Source of the DNA: Acidobacteriota bacterium
Lineage (GTDB): Bacteria; Actinomycetota; Thermoleophilia; Gaiellales; Gaiellaceae
Assembly (NCBI GenBank): GCA_028876365.1
Contig: JAGWRZ010000170.1
Span: forward strand, 1 to 34,204
Direction of reading: 5' to 3'
Length of the DNA: 34,204 bases
In this document: positions 7,293-17,079 of the stretch, in pieces
How positions within the stretch are numbered: the first letter of the stretch is position 1
How the letters are laid out: each line of letters begins with the position of its first letter
Program-made: the position numbers and the translations under genes
Notes under the pieces: model-generated
Seen by the model: only the letters and a program-made list of their open reading frames with translations
Told to the model about the DNA's origin: nothing
The model's database searches: none

Positions 7293-7721
7293 ATGAACAT
7301 CTGGGATGACGACTGGGGCGAGCAGGAGGAGGACTGGAGCGGCGGCGGCGCGCTCGCGAAGCGGCTCGTGCCGGGCGGCGGGCCGATGCTCGGCGCGTCG
7401 CTGTACGAGCTCGGCCCCGGCGGCTTCGCCGTCTACCACGCACACCACGGGTCGGAGGAGCTGCTCGTCGTCCTCCGCGGACGGCCGACGCTGCGGACGC
7501 CTACGGGCGAGCGCCGCCTGGACGCGGGCGATGTCGTCCACTTCACCACCGGCCCCGAGGGAGCGCACGGCCTGCGCAACGACACGGATGAGCCCGTCCG
7601 CTACGTCATGGCCGGCATCCGCGTCACGCCCGAGGTCGTCGAGTACCCGGACATGAAGAAGGTCATCGGCCAGTCGCGGCACGGGATCTTCTTCGTCCAC
7701 GACGTCGAGGAGGAGGGATGA
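7293..7721 (+). CDS. Cupin domain protein
   Basis: 142 residues from ATG 7293. An acidic, Trp-rich N-terminus (NIWDDDWGEQEEDW) precedes one cupin domain. Motif 1 is YHAHHGSEELLVVLRGRPTLR and motif 2 is GDVVHFTTGPEGAHGLRN, followed by TDEPVRYVMAG. The His and Glu ligands are present. Substrate unknown. The in-frame ATG at 7263 is disfavoured because the TGACAG/CTGTCA palindrome spans it. Divergent from the WYL regulator and perhaps controlled by it. The stop overlaps the next small gene as ATGA. Confidence 0.85.
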   Translation: MNIWDDDWGEQEEDWSGGGALAKRLVPGGGPMLGASLYELGPGGFAVYHAHHGSEELLVVLRGRPTLRTPTGERRLDAGDVVHFTTGPEGAHGLRNDTDEPVRYVMAGIRVTPEVVEYPDMKKVIGQSRHGIFFVHDVEEEG

Positions 7722-7852
7722 ACGAACGCGAGGAGACGGCGACCGTGGTCGAGCTGTTGCTGCGCGAGCCGGAGATCGTCGCGTGGCTCGAGGATTACCG
7801 TCCTCTGCCGGAAACGGCAGAGGACGACGACGAGCCGCCGCACGCTGCGTGA
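7718..7852 (+). CDS. Small acidic protein, 44 residues
   Basis: An open frame with ATG at 7718, overlapping the cupin stop as ATGA and preceded by a strong purine-rich site (GAGGAGGAGGG). The product begins MNEREETATVVELLLREPEI, continues with an amphipathic stretch containing VAWLEDYRPLP, and ends in an acidic tail (AEDDDEPPHAA). No recognised domain, no membrane segment. Translational coupling to the cupin suggests a real small gene, perhaps a partner of the cupin; function unknown. Confidence 0.55.
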   Translation: MNEREETATVVELLLREPEIVAWLEDYRPLPETAEDDDEPPHAA

Positions 7853-7853
7853 T

Positions 7854-7882
7854 TTGACGTCGTTCGGTCGAGCCTCTATCGT
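7854..7882 (+). promoter_or_regulatory. Vegetative-type promoter
   Basis: TTGACG (7854-7859), a 17-base spacer and TATCGT (7877-7882) form the best -35/-10 pair in the window. Initiation would fall at about 7889-7891, directly before an ATG at 7892, giving a leaderless upstream ORF and a leader of roughly 145 bases for the ABC exporter. Confidence 0.65.
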
Positions 7883-7891
7883 TCGCAGGCC

Positions 7892-7969
7892 ATGTTGCTC
7901 GGTTACGTGATGAACACGCCCACGGTCGGCTGCCTCGGCAGCGCCGTGGTGCAGCGCGGCCACCGCTAG
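7892..7969 (+). CDS. Putative leaderless upstream ORF (25 codons)
   Basis: ATG at 7892 to TAG at 7967-7969. The peptide begins MLLGYVMNTPTVGCLG and ends VVQRGHR. It starts at the predicted 5' end of the transcript from the promoter at 7854-7882. Ten bases after its stop is a perfect GC hairpin (7979-7992), followed by the exporter Shine-Dalgarno at 8025-8030. The arrangement fits a regulatory leader peptide whose translation state sets expression of the ABC exporter, but coding is not proven. Confidence 0.4.
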   Translation: MLLGYVMNTPTVGCLGSAVVQRGHR

Positions 7970-7978
7970 GTCCGCGCG

Positions 7979-7992
7979 CCGCCGGCCGGCGG
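7979..7992 (+). promoter_or_regulatory. GC hairpin in ABC exporter leader
   Basis: CCGCCGGCCGGCGG is a perfect palindrome (5-bp stem with GGCC loop). It sits between the upstream ORF and the ATPase gene. The following pyrimidine-rich bases (TTCTCCCGTTCTCC) are only a weak terminator tail. Confidence 0.4.
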
Positions 7993-8034
7993 TTCTCCCG
8001 TTCTCCGTATCCGTCGCTTTTCACAAGGAGCAGC

Positions 8035-8901
8035 ATGTCCGCCTTCGCAGCACCCACAGCTCTCGGCACGTCCGTCCGCGGCGATGTCCCCGCGGTGGAA
8101 GTCGACAACTTGACGAAGGTCTTCCGCCGGCGCGACCCGAAGGCGGGGCGCTTCACGCGCCGCCGCCTCCCCGCGCTGAAGAAAGTCACGTTCACGATCG
8201 AGCGCGGCGAATGCGTCGCCATCCTCGGTCAGAACGGCTCGGGGAAGTCGACGCTCGTCCGCCTGCTGTCGACGCTTCTCCTCGAGGACGGCGGCGAGGC
8301 GCGCATCTTCGGCCACGACGCGTTCCGCGAAGCCCGCCTCATCCGCCGGCTCGTGAACCGCGTCTCCGTCGAGGCGAGCTTCTTCAAGAAGATGTCCGCG
8401 CAGGAGAACCTCTCCTACGCGGCGCGCTTCTACGGCATGACGCCGGCGCAGACGCGGACCGCAATCCCCGAGATCCTCGCGAAGGTGGGCTTCCCGCCGG
8501 AGCGGCGGACCGAATCGATGATGAACCTCTCGCGCGGAATGCAGCAGAAGGTCGCTCTCGCGCGCGCGCTCCTGACCTCGCCCGTCCTGCTCCTGCTGGA
8601 CGAGCCGACCACGGGTCTCGACCCGCGGTCGAAGCGCGAGGTGCAGGAATTCATCCGCGAGGTGCGGCGCACCCACGACGCGACGATCCTGCTCTGCACG
8701 CACGACATGGCCGAGGCCGAGGCGCTCGCCGAGCGCGTCGGGCTGCTCGACCGCGGCGAGCTCCTGTTCCTCGAGCCGGTGGCCGAGGTGAAGCGCCGCT
8801 ACGGGGTCGAGACCCTCGAGGAGGCGTTCTTCGCGGCAACGGGGCGCAGCTTCGAGGAAGAGCAAGACGAGGACGACGAGCTGAGGGAGGTGTTCGGATG
8901 A
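8035..8901 (+). CDS. ABC-2 type exporter, ATP-binding subunit
   Basis: 288 residues, ATG 8035 with AAGGAG four bases upstream. Complete nucleotide-binding domain: Walker A GQNGSGKST (about residue 64), Q-loop region, signature LSRGMQQKVALARALL, Walker B LLLLDEPTTGLD, and H-loop LLCTHDMAEAEALAERV. An insertion before Walker A (RRRDPKAGRFTRRRLPALKK) and a very acidic C-terminus (EEEQDEDDELREVF) follow the DrrA/CcmA-like exporter pattern. It powers the permease encoded next (ATGA overlap). Substrate unknown; drug, lipid or polysaccharide export are the usual roles. Confidence 0.93.
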   Translation: MSAFAAPTALGTSVRGDVPAVEVDNLTKVFRRRDPKAGRFTRRRLPALKKVTFTIERGECVAILGQNGSGKSTLVRLLSTLLLEDGGEARIFGHDAFREARLIRRLVNRVSVEASFFKKMSAQENLSYAARFYGMTPAQTRTAIPEILAKVGFPPERRTESMMNLSRGMQQKVALARALLTSPVLLLLDEPTTGLDPRSKREVQEFIREVRRTHDATILLCTHDMAEAEALAERVGLLDRGELLFLEPVAEVKRRYGVETLEEAFFAATGRSFEEEQDEDDELREVFG

Positions 8902-9719
8902 CGACCATCGGCGCGACGATGCGCAACGAGCTCATCGGCCTCGGCGGCTTCGTCGAGCGCAACGTCTATCTCACGAAGCGCTACATCCTCTGGGACATCG
9001 CGTTCATGATCTGGACGATCGCGAACACGCTCACGATCGTGTTCATCGCGCGCGTCGAGAACCTTCCGAAGGCGAAGGAGAACGAGCTCGCCACGATCCT
9101 GCTCGTCGGAGCGGTCATCTGGGCGTTCCTCGGGATCATCTTCGAGTTCATGACGGAGACGGTCGCATGGGAGCGCTGGGAGGGCACGATCGAGTACACG
9201 TTCATGGCGCCCGTGTCGCGGACGATGCACCTGTTCGGCCAGGGCGCGTTCGCGGTGCTGTACGGGCTCATCCGGGCGACGATCCTGTTCTTCGCCGTGG
9301 CGGCGTTCATCGGCCTCCACGTCCCGCACGCCAACTACGGCGCCGCGTTCGCTCTCCTCGCGATCGCGTCGGTGTCGTTCATCGGCGTCGGGATGATGAC
9401 CTCGGTGCTGCCTCTCATCTCTCCCGAGAAGGGCGCGCAGCTCGGCTTCGTCGCGCAGGGCGTCATGCTCGTCGTCTCGGGCGTCTACTACCCCGTGTCG
9501 GTGATGCCGCACTGGATGCAGCTGATCGCGAAGATCTCGCCGGCGACCTACGTCCTCCGCGGCGACCGCGCCTCGATCGTCAGCGGCGCCGGGATGCGGT
9601 GGGCCGACGTCTGGCCGCTCGTGGTCATCGCCATCGCCTCGATGCCGATCGGGTTGACGATCTTCCGCATCGGCGAGCGGCACGCGAAGAGGCACGGGAA
9701 GCTCAAGAGATCGGGATGA
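8898..9719 (+). CDS. ABC-2 type exporter, permease subunit
   Basis: 273 residues, six predicted membrane helices (for example YILWDIAFMIWTIANTLTIV, LLVGAVIWAFLGIIFEF, ATILFFAVAAFIGLHV, and a C-terminal VWPLVVIAIASMPIGLTIF). The ABC-2 signature region QGVMLVVSGVYYPVSVMPHW is followed by ISPATYVLRGDR. A basic tail (HAKRHGKLKR) ends the protein. Start ATG 8898 overlaps the ATPase stop. Ends nine bases from the convergent rfbD gene. Confidence 0.92.
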   Translation: MTTIGATMRNELIGLGGFVERNVYLTKRYILWDIAFMIWTIANTLTIVFIARVENLPKAKENELATILLVGAVIWAFLGIIFEFMTETVAWERWEGTIEYTFMAPVSRTMHLFGQGAFAVLYGLIRATILFFAVAAFIGLHVPHANYGAAFALLAIASVSFIGVGMMTSVLPLISPEKGAQLGFVAQGVMLVVSGVYYPVSVMPHWMQLIAKISPATYVLRGDRASIVSGAGMRWADVWPLVVIAIASMPIGLTIFRIGERHAKRHGKLKRSG

Positions 9720-9728
9720 CGGTCGTGC

Positions 9729-10550
9729 TCAGTCCGGGAGAAGACGGGCCAAGCACTCGCGCAGCCCGTCGCGCCAGTGCGGGAGCCGCGGCGCCCCCGG
9801 CCGCTCGCTGCGGAGCACCGAGTACGCGGGACGCGCGGCGGGGCGGCCGAGCTCGGCGGTCGTGATGCGGCGCACACGGCAATCGACGCCCGCCTCCTCG
9901 AAGATCGCCTCGGCGAACTCCGCCCACGTGCAGTCGCCGTCGGCGGCGAGGTGCCAGAGCCCGGCCGGCAGCTCGACGAGGGCCCGCGTCGCCTCCGCGA
10001 GATGGCCGACGTACGTGGGCGATCCGCGCTGGTCGTCGACGACCGCCACCTCGTCGCGCTCGCGGCCGAGCGCGAGCATCGTCCGGACGAAGTTGCGCCC
10101 CGTCCAGCCGAAGAGCCACGACGAGCGGACGATCCAGGCGCCGGCATCGACGGCGGCCGCCTCGCCCTGGAGCTTCGTGCGGCCGTAGACGGACCGCGGG
10201 CCGGGCGCATCCGACTCGACATACGGGTCGCGCTTGCGGCCGTCGAAGACGTAATCGGTCGAGTAGTAGACGAAGGGGATGCCGAGCTCGGCGACGTGCT
10301 GCGTCCCCCCGGCGTTGACGGCGGCAGCGCCCTGCGGGTCCGCCTCCGCCCCGTCGACGTCGGTCCAGGCGGCTGCGTGGAGGACGAGCCCGGCGTCGAG
10401 CGGCGGCGGCGGCATGGAGACGTCCCAGGCGCCGCGCGTCAGCGCGACCGCACCCGGGAACGCCTCGAGCAGCGCGGCGCCGAGCTGGCCGCCCGCGCCT
10501 GTTACGACGACGCGTCGCGTGCCGAGAGGATCGGCGATGACGTGCTCCAC
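9729..10550 (-). CDS. rfbD: dTDP-4-dehydrorhamnose reductase
   Basis: About 273 residues. It performs the last step of dTDP-L-rhamnose synthesis, NADPH reduction of dTDP-4-keto-L-rhamnose. Rossmann glycine motif VVVTGAGGQLGAALLEAF near the N-terminus, then VLHAAAWTDVDGAEADP, VYYSTDYVFDG and YGRTKLQGE with the catalytic Tyr-x-x-x-Lys, RSSWLFG, and DQRGSPTYV. The start is uncertain: GTG 10550 (chosen) and ATG 10577 both overlap the 3' end of rfbC, by 49 and 76 bases, and neither has an obvious ribosome binding site. Last gene of the rfbA-rfbC-rfbD operon. Confidence 0.92.
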   Translation of the reverse strand: MEHVIADPLGTRRVVVTGAGGQLGAALLEAFPGAVALTRGAWDVSMPPPPLDAGLVLHAAAWTDVDGAEADPQGAAAVNAGGTQHVAELGIPFVYYSTDYVFDGRKRDPYVESDAPGPRSVYGRTKLQGEAAAVDAGAWIVRSSWLFGWTGRNFVRTMLALGRERDEVAVVDDQRGSPTYVGHLAEATRALVELPAGLWHLAADGDCTWAEFAEAIFEEAGVDCRVRRITTAELGRPAARPAYSVLRSERPGAPRLPHWRDGLRECLARLLPD

Positions 10551-10963
10551 AGGTGGCGGACGCGCTCGTCGTCCCACGCGACTTCGTTCTCGTCCGGGCG
10601 CTCCCGGTCGTACTCCTCCGTGACGAGGTACATGAACGTGCAGTCGGTGAGCGCCTCGTACCCGTGCGCATGGACGCCAGGGACGTAGATCGCCACGGGG
10701 TTGTCGTCGCCGATGTCCTCGGTGAAGGTCTCGCCGGACGTGCGGTCGAGGACGACGACGCGCACCATTCCCGCGAGGCAGACGAACACGTCGTCCTGTC
10801 CGCGCTCGTGGAAATGCAGTCCGCGAATCACCCCGCGTCGCGAGAACGACATGTTCGCCTGCCTGACCGGCTTCGGCAGCGCGGAGACGCGCACGAGCTC
10901 CGCGAACCAGCCGCGTGCGTCCTCGTGGCGGACGAGCTCGATGCGCCGCAGCCCGTCGATCAC
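10502..10963 (-). CDS. rfbC: dTDP-4-dehydrorhamnose 3,5-epimerase family protein
   Basis: 153 residues, a little shorter than the usual ~180. RmlC cupin fold: ARGWFAELVR, NMSFSRRGVIRGLHFH with the catalytic His, VCLAGMVRVVVLDRTSGETF, YVPGVHAHGYEALTD, and the tail W...PILSARD. It epimerises C3 and C5 of dTDP-4-keto-6-deoxyglucose. GTG 10963 overlaps the rfbA stop as GTGA. The canonical PILSxRD ending supports the long overlap with rfbD. Confidence 0.88.
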   Translation of the reverse strand: MIDGLRRIELVRHEDARGWFAELVRVSALPKPVRQANMSFSRRGVIRGLHFHERGQDDVFVCLAGMVRVVVLDRTSGETFTEDIGDDNPVAIYVPGVHAHGYEALTDCTFMYLVTEEYDRERPDENEVAWDDERVRHLWSTSSPILSARDASS

Positions 10964-11697
10964 CTGTTGACCCCGTTCGACCGGACGAAGTCGTTCACCG
11001 CGTAGTACGCGTCGATCGACTCGCCGGCGTCGCCCCAGAAGCCGTCGGCGACGTCCGCCTCCATCATCCCGCGCGAGACGTACCAGTTGTTCACATCGGT
11101 GATCTCGAGCTCGCCGCGCCCCGACGGCTCGAGCGTCGGGAGGACGTCCCATACCTGGGCGTCGTAGAAGTACGCGCCCGTGACGGCGTACCGGCTCGGC
11201 GGCGAGGCCGGCTTCTCGACGATCTCGACGACGCTGTCCCCGTCCATGCGCGCGACGCCGAGATGGCGAAGGTGCTCGTCCTCGCCCACCTGGGAGAGGA
11301 CGATGCGCGCGCCCGAGCTCTGCCGCGAGAAGTTCTCGACGACCGGACGCAGCGAGCGCTCGAACACGTTGTCGGCGAGAAGGACGCATACCTTGTCACG
11401 GGCGACGAAGCGCTCGGCGAGCCCGAACGCCTCCGCGATGCCGCCCGCCTGGTCCTGGTAGGCGTAGAGAAGACGGTCGAGGCCGTGCTCGTGCCCGTTG
11501 CCGAGCAGGCGGAAGAACTCGCCCGCGTGCGTCCCTCCGGTGACGAGCATCACCTCGTCGATGCCGGCGCCGACGAGGGCCTCGACCGCGTAGGTCACCA
11601 TCGGCCGGTCGTACAAGGGGAGGAGATGCTTGTTCGTGATCCGCGTGAGCGGATGCAGCCGCGACCCGGTGCCGCCTGCGAGGATGACGCCCTTCAT
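10960..11697 (-). CDS. rfbA: Glucose-1-phosphate thymidylyltransferase (short form)
   Basis: 245 residues, shorter than classical RmlA (~290). First step of dTDP-sugar synthesis: dTTP + glucose-1-phosphate to dTDP-glucose. N-terminal nucleotide-binding signature MKGVILAGGTGSRLHPLT, then NKHLLPLYDRPMV (substrate Lys), VCVLLADNVFE, VGEDEHLRHLGVARM, VEKPASPPSRYAVTGAYFYD, and ELEITDVNNWYV. It lacks the C-terminal helical extension used for allosteric inhibition in long forms. First gene of the operon; rfbB (4,6-dehydratase) is not in this window. Confidence 0.92.
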   Translation of the reverse strand: MKGVILAGGTGSRLHPLTRITNKHLLPLYDRPMVTYAVEALVGAGIDEVMLVTGGTHAGEFFRLLGNGHEHGLDRLLYAYQDQAGGIAEAFGLAERFVARDKVCVLLADNVFERSLRPVVENFSRQSSGARIVLSQVGEDEHLRHLGVARMDGDSVVEIVEKPASPPSRYAVTGAYFYDAQVWDVLPTLEPSGRGELEITDVNNWYVSRGMMEADVADGFWGDAGESIDAYYAVNDFVRSNGVNR

Positions 11698-11788
11698 GCC
11701 CGGCGATGCTAGTGCACCTGCCGTTCGCCGCCGCCGAGAGGAACGGGAGGAAGGGAGGAGCCCCTCGGCGGCGCGATCGCGAACGGAG

Positions 11789-11857
11789 TTACGGGTGGGC
11801 CGGAAGGACGAGGAGGAGCACGGTCAAGGCTGCCGTCAGGGTGACGATCAGACGCAT
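11789..11857 (-). CDS. Putative 22-residue hydrophobic peptide
   Basis: ATG at 11857 with GAGGAG six bases upstream, ending TAA at 11789-11791. The peptide is almost one hydrophobic helix (MRLIVTLTAALTVLLLVL, then PAHP). It looks like a small membrane peptide or an isolated signal sequence. It lies alone in the 251-base gap between rfbA and citE, upstream of rfbA on the same strand. Coding status is unproven; support comes from the ribosome binding site and composition only. Confidence 0.35.
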   Translation of the reverse strand: MRLIVTLTAALTVLLLVLPAHP

Positions 11858-11909
11858 GTGCAACTCCTCGTCTCCACGTCATCGACCATAGAGGCGCCCC
11901 GTCAAGGGT

Positions 11910-11941
11910 CCGTTTCGGCTCTGCAAGGAAACGGTTAGGTT
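11910..11941 (+). promoter_or_regulatory. Promoter and inverted repeat ahead of the citE-hsp20-lon operon
   Basis: A perfect inverted repeat CCGTTTC (11910-11916) / GAAACGG (11928-11934) with an 11-base spacer occupies the -35/spacer region of a -10-like TAGGTT (11936-11941). Seven bases later is the citE ATG, which implies a leaderless mRNA. No CIRCE or HAIR heat-shock operator was found, so this repeat is the candidate operator. Confidence 0.45.
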
Positions 11942-11948
11942 TGCGGCG

Positions 11949-12770
11949 ATGGCAACACGCCCTCGCCGCTCGTGTCTGACGGTGCCGGCGTCGAGCCCGC
12001 GCATGCTGGCGAAGGCTGCAGACCTGCCCGCCGACGAGGTCGTCGTCGACCTCGAGGACGGCGTCGCGCCCGCGGAGAAGGCCGCCGCCCGCCGCAACCT
12101 CGGGGCCGCGGCCGCACGGGGCACTCTCGCGATCCGGGTCAACGCCGTCGGCAGTGAATGGCTGCGCGACGATCTCGCCGCCGTGGCCGACCGGAGGCCG
12201 GACGTCGTCGTCGTCCCCAAGGCGGCGTCGGCGGACGACGTCCTCCGCGTCGCCGAGGCCCTGCCGGACGGCGTCGGGCTCGAGGTCCAGATCGAGACCG
12301 CGCGCGGCCTCGTCCAGGTCGAGCGGATCGCCGGGGTCGGATCGCCGCTCGAGGCGCTCGTCTTCGGTCCCGGCGACTTCGCGGCCTCGATGGGCGTCCC
12401 CGTCCTCACGATCGGAGCGGGGGCCTTCGACTATGCGCTCTCGCGCATCGCGGTCGCCGCGCGCGCCTACGGCCTGCAGGCGGTGGACGGGCCCTATGCG
12501 GACCTCGGCGACCTCGACGGCCTCCGCCGTGCCGCCGCTGCGGCGCTCGGGCACGGCTTCGACGGGAAGTGGGTCCTCCATCCGGCCCAGATCGAAGCGG
12601 TGAACGACGTCTTCACGCCCGCGGCGGACGACCTCGCCCGCGCCCGGAGGATCCTCGCCGCCGCCGAGGGCGTCACCCTCGTCGACGGGGAGATGGTCGA
12701 CGAGGCGACGAAGCGCATGGCGGCCGCCGTGCTTGCCCGCGCCGGTGAACGGGTACCAGGCGGGGAGTGA
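11949..12770 (+). CDS. HpcH/HpaI aldolase/citrate lyase family protein (CitE-like)
   Basis: 273 residues, the normal size for CitE-like CoA-ester lyases. TIM-barrel motifs: RSCLTVPASSPRMLAKA at the start, VVVDLEDGVAP (Asp/Glu), LAIRVNAV, VVVPKAAS, GLEVQIETARGL with the metal-binding Glu, LVFGPGDFAASMG with the second metal ligand Asp, and GKWVLHPAQIEAVN. Such proteins cleave malyl-, citramalyl- or citryl-CoA, or hydrolyse malyl-CoA; which one is not clear. No citrate lyase alpha/gamma genes are nearby, so the true citrate lyase complex is unlikely. First gene of an operon with hsp20 and lon (GTGA overlap). Confidence 0.88.
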   Translation: MATRPRRSCLTVPASSPRMLAKAADLPADEVVVDLEDGVAPAEKAAARRNLGAAAARGTLAIRVNAVGSEWLRDDLAAVADRRPDVVVVPKAASADDVLRVAEALPDGVGLEVQIETARGLVQVERIAGVGSPLEALVFGPGDFAASMGVPVLTIGAGAFDYALSRIAVAARAYGLQAVDGPYADLGDLDGLRRAAAAALGHGFDGKWVLHPAQIEAVNDVFTPAADDLARARRILAAAEGVTLVDGEMVDEATKRMAAAVLARAGERVPGGE

Positions 12771-13161
12771 CCGGACGAGCGCGCGACCTCGACGACCTGC
12801 GGGGGGAGATCCAGGAGCTGTTCGCGGACCTGTGGCAGGTGCCGCGGTTCAGCGGCATGCACCGGCGGCACCGTCCGCAGTGCGACTGCTTCCAGCTCGA
12901 CCACCCGCCGGAGCTGCACGTCGTCGTCGAGCTGCCCGGCGTCGATCCCGGATCCGTGCACATCTCCGCGGCTCGCGGCACACTCGTCGTCAGCGGCCGC
13001 CGGGAACGACCGCGGGTCGACGGGGCGCGCTATCGCCACATGGAGATCGAGTACGGGGAGTTCGAGCGCCGCCTCGAGCTCACCGAGAGCGTGAACGCCG
13101 ACGGGGCGAGCGCGACCTACGAGCGCGGGCTTCTCCGCATCGTTCTTCCACTGGAGGAGCC

Positions 13162-13165
<4 letters not shown>
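12767..13165 (+). CDS. Small heat-shock protein, Hsp20/alpha-crystallin
   Basis: 132 residues from GTG 12767, overlapping the citE stop as GTGA. An N-terminal helical segment (DDLRGEIQELFADLWQ) is followed by the alpha-crystallin domain (about 45-130): PPELHVVVELPGVDPGSVHI, GTLVVSGRRERP, IEYGEFERRLELTESVNAD, and the closing ATYERGLLRIVLPL. ATP-independent holdase. It overlaps lon by four bases, so chaperone and protease are made together. CDC near the N-terminus is unusual for the family. Confidence 0.92.
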
Positions 13166-15576
<2,411 letters not shown>

Positions 15577-15578
15577 CG

Positions 15579-16001
15579 ATGCCCAAGACGACGGACAAGG
15601 TCTCGGATGCGGCCTCCACGGTGAAGCCGTACTTCGAGCGTGCGCTGCACGACGCAGAGCTGCGGGACAACGTCCGCAGCGCATACGAGTCGGCGCGCGC
15701 GATCTACGACGAGCTGATCGGCAACCGCGGCGTCGGCGGCGTCGCCAAGCGCGTCGCGACCGATCGCGACATCCAGGACGAGCTCCGCTCCGCGATCGCC
15801 GATCTGCGCACGGCGGCCGACCGCGTGCGCGGCAAGCAAGAGCACGGAAGTCGCCATTCCGGCCTGCTCGTCATCGGCCTCGCGCTCGCCGCGCTGTTCA
15901 ACCCGTTCACCGGCCCGCAGATCCGCAAGTGGGTGTCGGAGCGCCTCTTCGGCGAGTCCGACGGGTTCACCTACCAGGGCGGCAACGGAAGCAACAACTA
16001 G
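15579..16001 (+). CDS. Small membrane protein downstream of lon
   Basis: 140 residues, ATG 15579 two bases after the lon stop with GGAAGG upstream. The N-terminal two thirds are soluble and helical (YFERALHDAELRDNVRSAYESARAIYDELIG), with a basic stretch (ADRVRGKQEHGSRHS). One hydrophobic helix (LLVIGLALAALFNPF) follows, then RKWVSERLFG and a Gly/Asn-rich tail. I do not recognise a named family. The position suggests co-expression with lon. Convergent with the M23 gene, overlapping by four bases. Confidence 0.75.
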   Translation: MPKTTDKVSDAASTVKPYFERALHDAELRDNVRSAYESARAIYDELIGNRGVGGVAKRVATDRDIQDELRSAIADLRTAADRVRGKQEHGSRHSGLLVIGLALAALFNPFTGPQIRKWVSERLFGESDGFTYQGGNGSNN

Positions 16002-16687
16002 CGCAGCGCCGGGTCGAGCTCGGCGCGGACGAGGACCGCTCCCGCCTTCGGCGCGTTCGCGGCGAGGACCGCCGGCTTCCAGTCGGCGCCCGCCTCGAAG
16101 CTGAGGTAGCGCACGTGCCGCCACGTGCGAAGGTACGAGGTCGGATCGACGGCGCCGTCGTAGCCACGGTCGAGCAGACCGACCGGGTGCACCTCGAAGT
16201 GCAGGTGGTACGGCGTCCCGAGCGCGTCGCCCGTGTCGCCGACGAAACCGAGGACGTCGCCGGCGTGCACGATCGCACCGTTCACCGCGAGCGGCGAGTA
16301 CGCGGACAGGTGCGCGTAGTAGAACTCGTTGCCGCGTGCGTCGCGGAGCCAGAGCCGCTTCCCGCCGAGGCGCTCGAGGCCGACCGAGAACACGAGGCCG
16401 TTCGCGACCGCGAGCACCGGCGTGCCGAGCGGCGCGAAGAGATCGTCGCCGTGATGCCAGCCGCCGGAGGTGTCGGAACGGGCGGCGCCGAACGTGTCGC
16501 CCCACGCGACGGGCCCGTACACCGGGAAGACGTAGCCGGCCTCCCCGAGGGCCGGCGTCACCGTCGGCGGCAGGCTCGGGATCGCGCCCACGGGCGCCAC
16601 GACGATCGTCGGGATCGCCCTCGGCGGCGTCTTCGCCGCGACGCCGAGCAGGAGCGCGGCGGCGGCCATCGATGCGGGGCGGAGCAC
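15998..16687 (-). CDS. Secreted M23 family metallopeptidase
   Basis: 229 residues from GTG 16687; an in-frame ATG at 16669 is an alternative. A short hydrophobic export signal (MAAAALLLGVAA) is followed by a Pro/Val-rich linker and an M23/LytM domain. GWHHGDDLFAPLGTPVLA holds the first zinc His and the Asp, and LHFEVHPVG the HxH pair (HLH). M23 enzymes cut peptidoglycan cross-bridges or peptides. A C-terminal beta-rich extension (VRYLSFEAGADWKP) is not part of the peptidase. TAGTG overlap with the upstream gene. Confidence 0.9.
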   Translation of the reverse strand: MLRPASMAAAALLLGVAAKTPPRAIPTIVVAPVGAIPSLPPTVTPALGEAGYVFPVYGPVAWGDTFGAARSDTSGGWHHGDDLFAPLGTPVLAVANGLVFSVGLERLGGKRLWLRDARGNEFYYAHLSAYSPLAVNGAIVHAGDVLGFVGDTGDALGTPYHLHFEVHPVGLLDRGYDGAVDPTSYLRTWRHVRYLSFEAGADWKPAVLAANAPKAGAVLVRAELDPALR

Positions 16688-17079
16688 TACGAGCCGAGAT
16701 GCTCGCGCGCGAACGTCCGGAAACGCGCGCGGGTGTCATCGTCGGGCCCGAGCGGGCCTTCGGCCGCGTAGCGCGGATCGGCCGCGACCTCCTCCGCCAC
16801 GGCGCGAACCTCGGCGGTGAGCGCGGCGCGATGCGCCGGGTCGCGCAGCAGCGCCTCGACCCAGCTCTCGGAGCCGTCGTAGGCGGGGACGTCGTTGTCG
16901 AACAGGAGCTGGCCGAGGAGGATGCCGGTGCGGATGTAGGCGAACGTCCGGAAGGCGAGCAGGCGGTGCGGCGACTGGACGAGCTTCGCGATGTCCTCGT
17001 TTTCGCGCTCGATCCGTTCGACGATGCCGCCGATCGGCTCGTCGACGAGGGGGATCCAGAGGTCGTCGAGCTCAGCCAT
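16687..17079 (-). CDS. Conserved hypothetical protein, helical
   Basis: 130 residues, ATG 17079. Unrecognised. It is mainly helical with no membrane segment: LWIPLVDEPIGGIVERIERE, SPHRLLAFRTFAYIRTGILLGQ, an acidic central part (LLFDNDVPAYDGSESWVEALL), and TARVRxF-like ending (DDDTRARFRTFAREHLG). It overlaps the TauE half-protein gene by eight bases upstream and the M23 gene by one base downstream, so it belongs to this four-gene minus-strand operon. No function assigned. Confidence 0.75.
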   Translation of the reverse strand: MAELDDLWIPLVDEPIGGIVERIERENEDIAKLVQSPHRLLAFRTFAYIRTGILLGQLLFDNDVPAYDGSESWVEALLRDPAHRAALTAEVRAVAEEVAADPRYAAEGPLGPDDDTRARFRTFAREHLGS

